Source: Microcaldota archaeon (GTDB lineage: Archaea > Micrarchaeota > Micrarchaeia > Micrarchaeales > Micrarchaeaceae). Taken from it: a stretch of DNA of 54,977 nucleotides. The notes below the pieces were generated by a model. That model had not been told where the DNA came from, did not search any database, and saw nothing but the letters and a program-made list of their open reading frames with translations. Location of the stretch: assembly GCA_021817565.1 (NCBI GenBank), contig JAKAUP010000007.1, forward strand, positions 216,497-271,473. Direction: 5' to 3'. Numbering within the stretch: the stretch's first letter is position 1; each line of letters begins with the position of its first letter. The translations under genes and the position numbers were made by a program. Shown here one piece after another: positions 25,848 to 33,885 of this stretch.

Positions 25848-26420
25848 ATGGACAACAATGAGATCATTTCTTACATAGAAGAAGGGAACGCAGCAAGGAG
25901 CTCGCTTGAGGCAGATAAGGTCTCAAGGGTTGCCAAGGTGATAACGGAAGCACTCCGTTCCGGGAAGAAGGTACTTTGCATGGGCAACGGAGGGAGTGCC
26001 GCAGACTCGCAGCACTTCGTAGCCGAACTGGTTGGTCGCTTTGAAGCTGAGCGCAGAGGTCTACCTGCAGTCGCACTCACAACCGACTCCTCCGTCACAA
26101 CAGCGATATCGAACGATTACTCCTATGAGATGGTATTCGCAAGGCAGGTGGAGGCGCTTGCACAACCTGGCGACGTTGTTGTAGGTATCTCTACAAGCGG
26201 GAACTCCAAGAATGTCGTTGCTGCGCTCGAAACCGCAAAGAGAATCGGGTGCAGGATCGTAACGCTTACCGGGCAGAAAGGAAGGGTTCCTGAGCTAGCA
26301 GACAGCGGATGCAACATAATGGTTTCCAGCAAGCGCACCTCCTTTATACAGGAGGCCCATATCTGCGCTATACACATGATATCAAAGATGGTTGAGGACA
26401 GCTTCTCACCAGGAAAATAA
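25848..26420 (+). CDS. gmhA: Phosphoheptose isomerase (sedoheptulose-7-phosphate isomerase)
   Basis: This 190-residue SIS-domain enzyme turns sedoheptulose 7-phosphate into glycero-manno-heptose 7-phosphate, the first step of nucleotide-heptose synthesis. The family marks are present: LCMGNGGSAADSQHFVAELV (phosphate loop and catalytic Glu), ALTTDSSVTTAISNDYSYE, VVGISTSGNSKNVVAAL (second phosphate loop) and the C-terminal QEAHICAIHMISKMVE carrying the catalytic His. Length equals the bacterial enzyme. Heptose synthesis is well known for bacterial LPS and S-layer glycans and is rarer in archaea, so this gene with the GT9 gene suggests a heptose in the surface glycan. The kinase, phosphatase and nucleotidyltransferase are not evident here, except possibly the RmlA-like gene. 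Confidence 0.92.
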   Translation: MDNNEIISYIEEGNAARSSLEADKVSRVAKVITEALRSGKKVLCMGNGGSAADSQHFVAELVGRFEAERRGLPAVALTTDSSVTTAISNDYSYEMVFARQVEALAQPGDVVVGISTSGNSKNVVAALETAKRIGCRIVTLTGQKGRVPELADSGCNIMVSSKRTSFIQEAHICAIHMISKMVEDSFSPGK

Positions 26421-26489
26421 GAAACAATTGGAAGAAAGGGAAAAAGGGAAGAGAAAGGAGGAAGAAGAAATAAGGAATAAGGCGAGTCA

Positions 26490-28004
26490 GTGGTTTCAAA
26501 AGAGACGGCGAAAAAAGAGATATTGGCAGTGTTGATTGTAGGCGTACTGATGTCTGCGATAGACACAACCATCATCATACTCGCGCTTCCAACCATAGAT
26601 GCAAAACTCCATGCAGGTATCGCCCTATCCATCTGGACCATAATGGCATACATACTTGTGATAACAGTGCTCTCAACGCAGGTTGGTAAGCTTGGGGACA
26701 AGTTCGGAAGAGCAAAGCTGTACAACTACGGGATAGCTATATTCATCATAGGCTCGGCTCTCTGCGGCCTCTCCCCAGATATGCTTGCGCTGATAGGCTT
26801 TAGGGCCCTCCAGGCAGTAGGGGGAGCCCTCATCGGCACATCAAGCGCAGCTGTCGTGTCAGACAACTTTGAGCCGCATGAGCGCGGAAAGGCGTTCGGT
26901 TTCACCGCGCTAGGGTGGAATCTCGGTTCGATAATGGGTATATTCCTCGGGGGACTACTCACAACCATAAACTGGAGGCTTATCTTCCTGATAAACGTCC
27001 CTATAGGTATACTGTTGCTCCCGATCAGCATAAAGAGGCTGAGGGACGCGAAGGAGAAGATAAAGGAGAGGTTCGACCTTCTCGGATCGGTACTGCTGGG
27101 CATAGCGCTCTTCATTCTCACAATCATGGCGGTATACGCGATATACTCAGGATTCGACGCATCAAGCGCGATATTGCTTGCGTTCGCGCTTCTTTTCACA
27201 GCACTCTTCGTCATAAGGGAGAGAAGGATAAGCTTCGGGATCATAGACCTCAAGATATTCAAGAACAGGATATTCACCTTCTCAGTACTATCTAGCATGC
27301 TCCAGTTCACTGCCAGCTTCGCAGTTCTTTTCGTTCTCATACTTTACCTACAGGGAGTGCGCGGTCTTAACCCCTTTACCGCAAGTCTATACCTTTTACC
27401 CGGTTACGTAATAGGCGCGTTCGTAGGTCCGAGGATGGGGAAGCTTTCCGATAAGATAGGATCCAGGATACCTGCGACAACCGGTCTCTTCCTGATATTT
27501 GTGGGATACGTGCTCTACATACTTCTCATCGCCCCCTCCTCACCGCTGTACTACATAGCCCTGATAACAGTGCTTACAGGAATCGGATCAGGCATGTTCT
27601 TCCCATCCAACACGAGCGCAGTCATGGCAAACGCCCCTCGCGACAAATACGGGATGGCCTCCGGTATAAACAGGACGTTGGGCAATGTTGGTATGGTGCT
27701 CAGCTTCGTGATCGCGCTTACCGCAATATCTATATCAATGCCCAGGACAGACGCGCTCTCCATATTTCTCGGTACCAGAATAGGTGGACTTGCCCCTTCC
27801 GTGAAGCTATCGTTTATGGCGGGGCTTCATGCAGCATTCATAGCCTCAGGCGCGATGCTCATAATAGGGATGTTCATGTCAGCCTCAAGGGGCAAGGAGA
27901 ACAGGGAGCAGCTGCGCAGGGAGATCGGGATTGAAAAGGAACTGGAAGCGGAATTCCCAAAAGCAGGGAAAGGTTTAAGAAACCGAACGCCTAAAAGTAA
28001 CTGA
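26490..28004 (+). CDS. MFS multidrug-type exporter (DHA2, EmrB/QacA family)
   Basis: This 504-residue membrane transporter has about 14 helices, the number typical of the DHA2 family of proton-driven drug exporters. The first helix holds the family pattern SAIDTTIIILALPTID, and the loop after helix 2 is motif A, LGDKFGRAK; GFRALQAVGGALIGTSSAAV and GWNLGSIMGIFLGG (motif C region) follow. The start is GTG at 26490, because the first helix begins before the next in-frame ATG. Purine-rich DNA upstream (26430-26480) could serve as a ribosome site. A T-tract just after the stop (28006-28020) is a likely terminator. Substrate unknown. Confidence 0.88.
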   Translation: MVSKETAKKEILAVLIVGVLMSAIDTTIIILALPTIDAKLHAGIALSIWTIMAYILVITVLSTQVGKLGDKFGRAKLYNYGIAIFIIGSALCGLSPDMLALIGFRALQAVGGALIGTSSAAVVSDNFEPHERGKAFGFTALGWNLGSIMGIFLGGLLTTINWRLIFLINVPIGILLLPISIKRLRDAKEKIKERFDLLGSVLLGIALFILTIMAVYAIYSGFDASSAILLAFALLFTALFVIRERRISFGIIDLKIFKNRIFTFSVLSSMLQFTASFAVLFVLILYLQGVRGLNPFTASLYLLPGYVIGAFVGPRMGKLSDKIGSRIPATTGLFLIFVGYVLYILLIAPSSPLYYIALITVLTGIGSGMFFPSNTSAVMANAPRDKYGMASGINRTLGNVGMVLSFVIALTAISISMPRTDALSIFLGTRIGGLAPSVKLSFMAGLHAAFIASGAMLIIGMFMSASRGKENREQLRREIGIEKELEAEFPKAGKGLRNRTPKSN

Positions 28005-28005
28005 C

Positions 28006-28020
28006 TTTTTTTATTTTTTT
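28006..28020 (+). terminator. T-rich transcription end after the MFS gene
   Basis: Two runs of seven T separated by one A directly follow the stop codon, the usual archaeal termination signal. A TATA-like GGTTTAAGAAACC (27972-27984) within the end of the MFS gene may start transcription of the next operon. Confidence 0.45.
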
Positions 28021-28039
28021 AAGCCCAGCAGGAATCAAG

Positions 28040-30010
28040 ATGAAAGACAGAACACACGCGCTTTTGCTGACGTTTACGTTGTTATCTTTAATGATATTCG
28101 CGCACACAGGGAGCGCAAGCACGGTTACCGCCAACGTGTTGGTTTACTGTCCTTTTTCAGTCAAGCTACACCCAGCGCCGCTATACCCGCAGTCAGGCAA
28201 CATTACAGTAAACTACAGCATAAAGAGCACATCCGACTGCGATGCGAATGGACTGACCGGCTCGGCAAAATTCTACAACCCATCGGATCCGTCAAACATG
28301 ATAGTAATCAACATCTCAACATCTTCAACGCCAAACTCCGTAATCAGACAGCTCTCCTTCAACTCATTGCTGCTTGAACCAGGGATAGAGACGGGAAACA
28401 TAAGACTGAGCAACCAAACATTTCTCATGCAAAGCAATTACACTGCAACATTCGAGATCGAAAAGCCAGCCAGCCTCAGCGTCACTTCCCTCTCAGTACC
28501 ATCGATTTATGAGGGGTCTCCGCTATATTTTTACATAAATGTCCTCAACAGTGGTGGATACAGTGCGCAGAACATAACTGCAAGCTGGAGCGTAAAAGGC
28601 CCGCTCAACTACTCCGCGCAGCAGCCCCTTCTCCCCCTTTCGGGGAACACCTCATATGAGAATGTTTCGCTCGAGCACACGGACATGTCTTCCCATCCAG
28701 GCACATACACCCTCTCGCTCTACCTCACATACAACTCGATAGGAATAAGGAAAAAAACGCAGTATTACAATGTTACATATACGATATCACAGCACAGCGG
28801 AAGTGCAGTACCTCTTCCAATCCCGATAATAACTAAAGCGCAGCCCTACTTCAAAGTGGTCTCTGCCCCAACGTACGTACTCACAACATCAAACAGCACA
28901 GTATCGCAGATAGCCATAATGAACCCGAACAATTCAACAGAGAGCCTGAACTTCGAAATACCGAATTCTGATAACTTTGCAAGGCTCTCATTCCGCAACG
29001 CGTCAATAGGCGGGAAGAGCAGCCTTATAGAGCAGCTGTACGTGAACGCGTCAGAGCTCAACGGGAGCGCAGTAATACCGCTCAACATCAGCGCCAGCAT
29101 AGACAACCAGAGCAGCACTCAGCAATACTTCATCATGTACACCAAGGAGGCAAAGAGTCCGACTCATCCTTCCGTATCAATGCAGCTGAGCCTGCTCAAC
29201 GGCACTCAGAGTGCATACGGCACAGTGCAGATAACTGCCCCTCCTAATCTTTCCATAAACAACACATACGTTGAAACATCAATACCAGCAAGGATTGTCG
29301 GGCAGCTCTCGCACATAAACGCAACAGGCCTCCCCAGCACACTGAGTGAGCAGAACGGAAGCGTCAATATCCTGTGGTATGTGCCGTACGTAAGGAACGG
29401 GAGCAGCGTCTCCGCATATTTCTCCATAATAAATCCGCAGGACATACAGGACATCCCATATCTAAACAGCCAGATATTCCAGAGAACCCTCCCTGCGCAG
29501 AGCATACTCAAGCTGATAAGCATATCCTCACCTGTCGCGCATCCAAATACAACAATACCAATAAACGTGAAGGTGCTGTATACAGGCACAGCAACGCAGA
29601 ATGTTCTCTTCCAGCTCCAGTTTCCGCTGAACGTCACTGTCGTCGGTTCATCGCAGGAGATAACCGCATCGCCGGACGAGCTGCTCAACGTCAATTTCTA
29701 CGAGCAGATAGGGAGCTATAACGGGACCATGATAAACATGCTTCAGGCAAGCACCAACGGGTCGGTAATACAGCAGAGCGTGCCTGTTGTGGTGCTAGCG
29801 CAACCCCCAGTTACCACAACAGTCCCTAATGTCGGGCATGCTGCGGTAATTTTCACGCAGCAAAACGCATACCGGACAGTATATATCATAGGCACACTGA
29901 TTATAATAGCAGCAATACTTTCAAGCGCGCAGCTCTCGCTGAGAAGAAGGGCGCAGATTAGGCATAACGAGGAATTGGGAAGGATGAGGGAGAGATTTAA
30001 GAGGAGGTAG
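28040..30010 (+). CDS. Large exported protein, C-terminal membrane anchor (first gene of MinD-associated operon)
   Basis: The 656-residue protein has a signal peptide (LLLTFTLLSLMIFAHTGSAS), a long beta-rich ectodomain and a C-terminal transmembrane helix (VYIIGTLIIIAAILSSAQLS) with a basic cytoplasmic tail. Within the ectodomain, LSVPSIYEGSPLYFYINVLN then SGGYSAQNITASWSVKG is a CARDB/COG1361-type domain, and ISSPVAHPNTTIPINVKVLY is a second one near residue 500. Numerous Asn-x-Ser/Thr sites are present. It may be a scaffold or assembly factor for the surface proteins encoded downstream. Function not established. Confidence 0.65.
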   Translation: MKDRTHALLLTFTLLSLMIFAHTGSASTVTANVLVYCPFSVKLHPAPLYPQSGNITVNYSIKSTSDCDANGLTGSAKFYNPSDPSNMIVINISTSSTPNSVIRQLSFNSLLLEPGIETGNIRLSNQTFLMQSNYTATFEIEKPASLSVTSLSVPSIYEGSPLYFYINVLNSGGYSAQNITASWSVKGPLNYSAQQPLLPLSGNTSYENVSLEHTDMSSHPGTYTLSLYLTYNSIGIRKKTQYYNVTYTISQHSGSAVPLPIPIITKAQPYFKVVSAPTYVLTTSNSTVSQIAIMNPNNSTESLNFEIPNSDNFARLSFRNASIGGKSSLIEQLYVNASELNGSAVIPLNISASIDNQSSTQQYFIMYTKEAKSPTHPSVSMQLSLLNGTQSAYGTVQITAPPNLSINNTYVETSIPARIVGQLSHINATGLPSTLSEQNGSVNILWYVPYVRNGSSVSAYFSIINPQDIQDIPYLNSQIFQRTLPAQSILKLISISSPVAHPNTTIPINVKVLYTGTATQNVLFQLQFPLNVTVVGSSQEITASPDELLNVNFYEQIGSYNGTMINMLQASTNGSVIQQSVPVVVLAQPPVTTTVPNVGHAAVIFTQQNAYRTVYIIGTLIIIAAILSSAQLSLRRRAQIRHNEELGRMRERFKRR

Positions 30011-30039
30011 AAGAGGTAAGAGGAAGTAGAGGAGGTAAG

Positions 30040-30828
30040 ATGAGGATTGTAGGCATAGTTTCTCAGAAGGGAGGCGTTGGGAAGACGACCATTTCAGTCA
30101 ATCTAGCGGTTGAGCTCAAGTCAAGGGGATACGAGACACTGCTTATCGATCTCGATACATCGAATCCTTCGGTTGGCTTCCATGTAGGGATCCAGGAGTC
30201 AACCATTGGGATAAAGCAGTTTCTTGAGGGTCAGAAGGGGCTGACCAGCTACGTAACAGTGCATGCGCCGACAGGCCTGCACATAATACCGGGAACAATC
30301 GATGCATACGATTACGATCTGACGGAACGCGGTGCAAAAAAGATAAAGACAGCGCTCAAGTCGATGGGCTACGACTTTGTGGTGGTGGATACGTCCCCAG
30401 GGCTGGGCTGGAAAGCGGTCGTGGAAGACCTCATAGACGAGGCGCTTATAATAACCACTCCAGACATCTCATCCATGACCAGCGCGATGCGCATAGCAGA
30501 GTATATGGACAGGATAGGCAAGCAGCATTCGATGCTTGTGAACAGGAAGAGGAGGAAGAACTACGAGATAAGCGACCGCATCATATCGGCGCACTATGGG
30601 AAGAACATGCTCGGTACCATAGGCGAGGAGGACAAGGTAATGATAGGGATAGGGGAGCACATTCCGGCAACAATACTCTACAAGAGGTGTGCCTTCTCCA
30701 GCGGCATACACGAACTCGCCAGCTATTATGGGGCAGAGGCAAAGGGGAAAAGGGCGGCAAAACCCGGAAAAGGAAGGATAAGCTCAGCTTTCTCCTCCCT
30801 ATTCGAAAAAAGGGGCAGAAAATGGTAA
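30040..30828 (+). CDS. MinD/ParA-type ATPase
   Basis: The 262-residue P-loop ATPase opens with VSQKGGVGKTTISVNLAVEL (deviant Walker A, KGGVGKTT) and LLIDLDTSNPSVGFHVG (switch I). DFVVVDTSPGLGWKAV is the Walker B/switch II region, and EALIITTPDISSMTSAMRIA is also typical. The last 30 residues are basic with hydrophobic patches (ISSAFSSLFEKRGRKW), which could act as a membrane-targeting tail like that of MinD. A strong purine ribosome site (GAGGTAAG) precedes the start, 29 nt after the surface gene. Such ATPases place complexes in the cell; here it would organise the neighbouring envelope proteins rather than a plasmid, since no ParB or parS is seen. Confidence 0.82.
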   Translation: MRIVGIVSQKGGVGKTTISVNLAVELKSRGYETLLIDLDTSNPSVGFHVGIQESTIGIKQFLEGQKGLTSYVTVHAPTGLHIIPGTIDAYDYDLTERGAKKIKTALKSMGYDFVVVDTSPGLGWKAVVEDLIDEALIITTPDISSMTSAMRIAEYMDRIGKQHSMLVNRKRRKNYEISDRIISAHYGKNMLGTIGEEDKVMIGIGEHIPATILYKRCAFSSGIHELASYYGAEAKGKRAAKPGKGRISSAFSSLFEKRGRKW

Positions 30829-30830
30829 AA

Positions 30831-30839
30831 CTTATAAAC
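30831..30839 (+). promoter_or_regulatory. TATA box of the small secreted protein
   Basis: CTTATAAAC lies just after the MinD-like gene. The predicted start site near 30860 would give a leader of about 30 nt before the ATG at 30890, suggesting the secreted protein has its own transcript. Confidence 0.4.
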
Positions 30840-30889
30840 TGTTGTAATTGATATTAATCCGAAATTCAAGTGGTATTTTAAGTGATAAT

Positions 30890-31393
30890 ATGAACAAGAA
30901 GATAAGATGGGAGATACCCGCAATGCTGGTTCTTTTCGCTGCATTCATCTCAGTGATTGCACTGCACTCCAGTATCGCCTATGCCAACTCCCCCAACCAG
31001 AACGTTAACGCTAATGTGGTAGTTCCATCCACATGCTACCTTGCAGTGACTCCAGTTACAATATCATTCGGATCGCTTCCTCCGGGATCTAACTACGCCA
31101 CAAATGTGCTTGTAACAGGCTCTGACGTCGACGGGAACGCGAACTCATATCTCTATGTGAGCGGTGGAAACTGGATAGCAACAAGCCATTTCGGTGTGTC
31201 GAACACGACATGGAATCCGACTTCGATGGTATCATACGCAGGCAACTCCCTCTCAACAACGCCGACAAACACGCTGATACAGATACCTTTCGGCGCAGGT
31301 ACGTCCAACGTCATATACTTCGGTCTCAACGTGCCGGGAGCAACACCAGCAGGCACATACACACAGACAATAACGCTGTACGCAAGCTGCTGA
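30890..31393 (+). CDS. Small secreted beta protein, candidate surface-fibre subunit
   Basis: The protein has 167 residues from ATG 30890; a TTG 14 codons earlier is less likely. A signal peptide (AMLVLFAAFISVIALHSSIA YA region) is followed by about 135 residues of beta structure that begin VPSTCYLAVTPVTISFGSLP and end GTYTQTITLYASC, with one cysteine at each end that could pair. This shape (conserved FGxLxPG and AGTYTQTITxxxxC) recalls secreted Ig-like subunits such as the spore-coat-U and WxL-type proteins. It has its own TATA box and a strong terminator, as expected of an abundant structural protein. No membrane anchor. Assembly into fibres is inference. Confidence 0.6.
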   Translation: MNKKIRWEIPAMLVLFAAFISVIALHSSIAYANSPNQNVNANVVVPSTCYLAVTPVTISFGSLPPGSNYATNVLVTGSDVDGNANSYLYVSGGNWIATSHFGVSNTTWNPTSMVSYAGNSLSTTPTNTLIQIPFGAGTSNVIYFGLNVPGATPAGTYTQTITLYASC

Positions 31394-31423
31394 GTTTGCG
31401 TACCTGTTTTATTTTTTGCTTTT
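31378..31423 (+). terminator. Hairpin-plus-T-tract terminator
   Basis: A perfect 8-bp stem GTACGCAA/TTGCGTAC (31378-31403, 10-nt loop) overlaps the stop codon and is followed by CTGTTTTATTTTTTGCTTTT. It is an intrinsic-type terminator isolating the small secreted protein's transcript. Confidence 0.7.
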
Positions 31424-31444
31424 CAGATGTATTGATGGTTCGCG

Positions 31445-32173
31445 ATGGATAAAGCGCTCGCAATAGGAATGGTACTTTTGCTTCTGGGATTAGCAGTAGT
31501 TGCACATGCGCAGCTCGGTGAGGTTGCAGGCCCGCTAAGCTTCAACGTGAGCATAGGTTCATCACAAACGCTCAATTACACGATAGTCAATGCGGGCAAT
31601 AATTCCATAAACTTCTACATAAAGGACGCGATAACCAGCACAATAAAAAACGAGACGACCCCAACCATAACCGCATCGCCTATGAACGGCACAATTCTCC
31701 CGCACCAGCAGTACAGCGTGAAGATTGATGTGTCTATGCCGTCTGGCGACAAGCCGGGCCTTCTGTGGCAGGGGACACTGCAGGCTCTCGAATCAACAAA
31801 TGTAACGGCCCCAGGCGGGGCTGTGATACAGACGGGCGTGCTAAAAGGAATTACCGTAATGTCGTCGCAACGCAAAGGCCTGCCACTTTATTATGTCGGA
31901 GCATTTGTTGCCGTAGTGGTTGTAATCGGGGTATCCTCATACATTATATACGGAAGAAGAAGGAAGGGCAGGAAGGGAAGCCAGAGCGCAACAACATTCC
32001 CATCAAAGGAGAGAGGAAACGGAACATACGGAAAGCCCAGCGCCCCCAGCATAAGCGGAAAAGGGAAAAGGAGGAAAAGCGCAAGGAGCAGCAGAACAAG
32101 CAGCAGAACAAGCAGAAGCAAAACAAGGAGGAAGCAGAGCCGCGCATCGAAGAGAAGCGGCAGAAGCAGATAA
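31445..32173 (+). CDS. Membrane-anchored beta protein with very basic cytoplasmic tail
   Basis: The 242-residue protein has a signal peptide (AIGMVLLLLGLAVVAHAQ) and one ectodomain of about 115 residues (SSQTLNYTIVNAGNNSINFY; PHQQYSVKIDVSMPSGDKPG), an Ig-like fold similar to the membrane-anchored partners of WxL proteins or periplasmic fimbrial chaperones. A transmembrane helix (YYVGAFVAVVVVIGVSSYII) and a roughly 80-residue cytoplasmic tail made mostly of Lys, Arg and Ser follow. Such a tail could bind DNA, RNA or the acidic surface of the MinD-like ATPase. It ends 1 nt from the convergent pth2 gene. Confidence 0.65.
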   Translation: MDKALAIGMVLLLLGLAVVAHAQLGEVAGPLSFNVSIGSSQTLNYTIVNAGNNSINFYIKDAITSTIKNETTPTITASPMNGTILPHQQYSVKIDVSMPSGDKPGLLWQGTLQALESTNVTAPGGAVIQTGVLKGITVMSSQRKGLPLYYVGAFVAVVVVIGVSSYIIYGRRRKGRKGSQSATTFPSKERGNGTYGKPSAPSISGKGKRRKSARSSRTSSRTSRSKTRRKQSRASKRSGRSR

Positions 32174-32174
32174 G

Positions 32175-32549
32175 TCAGAGAAGCTTTAACCTGTCTGTTA
32201 TGTCGGAAAACTCCTCGCTCATCCATGGGCCGACGCCCAACGCTGTTTTGGTGCCTGGTGGAAGCTCAGTAAGGCCAGCATCGGTCACAAGCGCGCAAGG
32301 AACCTTCTTGTACTTGAACGCATTGTAGAGCTTTATCAGCGACTCCTCGTTCTCGGTCTTCAGCACTATCTTCTTCTCTCCCTGCTCCAGCCATTTCTTC
32401 GTAATGCTCCTGTCTTCGCGCTCGGCCTCGAAAAAGCTCATCAGCGAGGCGTGCGCCCCTTGGGCAACGCTCTTTCCTTTGCTCATGTTGATGTCGGCCC
32501 TTATTATTATTGCCTGCTTTATCTCTCCTTTGTGAAGCATGTGTAGCAT
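32175..32549 (-). CDS. pth2: Peptidyl-tRNA hydrolase, Pth2 type
   Basis: The 124-residue enzyme frees tRNA from stalled peptidyl-tRNA, in the cytoplasm. Family marks: QAIIIRADINMSKGKSVAQG then AHASLMSFFE, the active-site Lys-Gln-His region of Pth2, then KIVLKTENEESLIKLYNAFK, CALVTDAGLTELPPGTKTAL and the ending GVGPWMSEEFSDITDRLKLL. Length matches the archaeal/eukaryal form, which is unrelated to bacterial Pth. A TATA-like box (ATATAAACC on the minus strand, near 32575-32583) sits about 28 nt before the ATG at 32549; starting at the second Met is also possible. Confidence 0.95.
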   Translation of the reverse strand: MLHMLHKGEIKQAIIIRADINMSKGKSVAQGAHASLMSFFEAEREDRSITKKWLEQGEKKIVLKTENEESLIKLYNAFKYKKVPCALVTDAGLTELPPGTKTALGVGPWMSEEFSDITDRLKLL

Positions 32550-32612
32550 AAGGGATATTCGCTGATTAAGGTTTATATCCTTTGTTGGAGAAATGATTAC
32601 ACGGGCGTTTTG

Positions 32613-33110
32613 ATGTCATTCCTTTTCGATACATTCCTTTACCCGATAATATACATACTGCCGGCGTACATAGCGAACGGCGCTCCAGTCATATTTGGCG
32701 GAGGAAGGCCGCTCGATATGGGGAAGAAGATCAGGAAAAGGCGCATCTTCGGCGACAATAAGACAATAAGGGGTACAGCTTTCATGATGATCGGCGCCAT
32801 AGCTGTCGGTCTTGCAGAATATCCCTCATTCAGCTACATGCTTTACATATCGATACTGATGGGCATAGGCGCTATTGTCGGGGACCTGCTCGGGAGCTTC
32901 ATAAAGAGAAGGATGGACTTCAAGCCGGGGAAGCCATTTCCCATCATGGATCAGTACGGCTTCTTCATCTTTGCTGTTCTGTTCGCATATCCTCTCGGCC
33001 ATCTTCCCGACCTATACGGGATGGTATTCCTGATAGTACTCACCGGCATCATGCACCTCGCCACAAATATGGGCGCATACGGTCTCAAACTCAAGAAGGT
33101 TCCGTGGTAG
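32613..33110 (+). CDS. carS: CDP-archaeol synthase (CarS, DUF46)
   Basis: The 165-residue integral membrane enzyme activates digeranylgeranylglyceryl phosphate with CTP to form CDP-archaeol, the branch point of archaeal phospholipid synthesis. About five helices; motifs ILPAYIANGAPVIFGGGRPL, FGDNKTIRGTAFMMIGA (conserved D-N-K-T-xRG), LLGSFIKRRMDFKPGKPFPI and MDQYGFFIFA match the CarS family. The start is ATG 32613 rather than the TTG one codon before. A TATA-like GTTTATATCC (about 32567-32576) overlaps the pth2 promoter on the other strand. The following gene begins 1 nt after its stop. Confidence 0.93.
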   Translation: MSFLFDTFLYPIIYILPAYIANGAPVIFGGGRPLDMGKKIRKRRIFGDNKTIRGTAFMMIGAIAVGLAEYPSFSYMLYISILMGIGAIVGDLLGSFIKRRMDFKPGKPFPIMDQYGFFIFAVLFAYPLGHLPDLYGMVFLIVLTGIMHLATNMGAYGLKLKKVPW

Positions 33111-33111
33111 C

Positions 33112-33885
33112 ATGGATATTCTCTCAAGAATAAACGGGCTTTTAGGGGAGAGAACCATCAAGGAGATAAGGAGGGAAGGTTCGGTGTTGAGGGTCGTGGA
33201 AAGGGGGAAACATCCAAACCAGATCCGCTCACTCATGTACAACAACACCGTTTTCTCGTCAATCGGAGAATCAGGCATATACACGCACAGCTACTGGGAC
33301 CACTTCATACCGCTTCCTGCGCTCTTCGATAGCCCCAAGGTTTTGGTTCTAGGACTCGGCGGCGGAACAATCCCGTATCAGATAGAGAGCCTTTATCCGA
33401 AGGCTGATGTATCGGTAGTCGAGTTTGACAAGGATATGATAAACATCTCTCGCGCATTCCTAAAAAAGAAGCTGAAGGCAAGGATAATAAACGAGGACGC
33501 CTCCTCATTCCTGAACCGCCGCAGCGAAAAATACCACATCGTCATATCAGACCTTTACATAGACGACTTTACCCCGGACCAGTTCCTCTCAAGGAAGTTT
33601 CTCTCAGACGCGCGCTCTTCCCTTCTCGAATCCGGCGTATTTGCAGCAAACTTCGCGACCTCCGCAAGGATGGCCGGAAAGCTCTCTTCCTTCATATCGG
33701 AAATAGAGGCTGAGTTCGGGAGCTGTGCGCGCATAGTCCCGTTGAGAGTTCCAGGCAACAGCATACTCATAGCTCCGAAGAGCGGGGATGCTGAGCGCAT
33801 TGTAGCGGAGTCGGAGAAAAAAATATTGGGAAACCGCGAAATGGATGAGGTTGCGATCGCATACTCCCGGGCAACCTATGTGTAG
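33112..33885 (+). CDS. Spermidine-synthase-fold protein
   Basis: The 257-residue Rossmann methyltransferase-type protein is related to polyamine aminopropyltransferases. The N-terminal beta region has NNTVFSSIGESG and a YWDHFIPLPALF stretch, as in spermidine synthase. VLVLGLGGGTIPYQIESLYP binds the aminopropyl donor, VVEFDKDMINISRAF contributes the acidic residue that holds its ribose, and VISDLYIDDFTPDQFLS is the gate region. In true spermidine synthases the catalytic Asp is in a DxxDP or DSTDP context; here SDLYIDD keeps an Asp but not the Pro, so the polyamine or another acceptor is uncertain. It is probably co-transcribed with carS. Confidence 0.78.
   Translation: MDILSRINGLLGERTIKEIRREGSVLRVVERGKHPNQIRSLMYNNTVFSSIGESGIYTHSYWDHFIPLPALFDSPKVLVLGLGGGTIPYQIESLYPKADVSVVEFDKDMINISRAFLKKKLKARIINEDASSFLNRRSEKYHIVISDLYIDDFTPDQFLSRKFLSDARSSLLESGVFAANFATSARMAGKLSSFISEIEAEFGSCARIVPLRVPGNSILIAPKSGDAERIVAESEKKILGNREMDEVAIAYSRATYV

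Noticed and set aside
30040-30828. Plasmid or integrated-element partition gene (ParA)
   Set aside because: No ParB-like gene, no parS-like repeats, no integrase or attachment site nearby; the neighbours are envelope genes and core archaeal genes.
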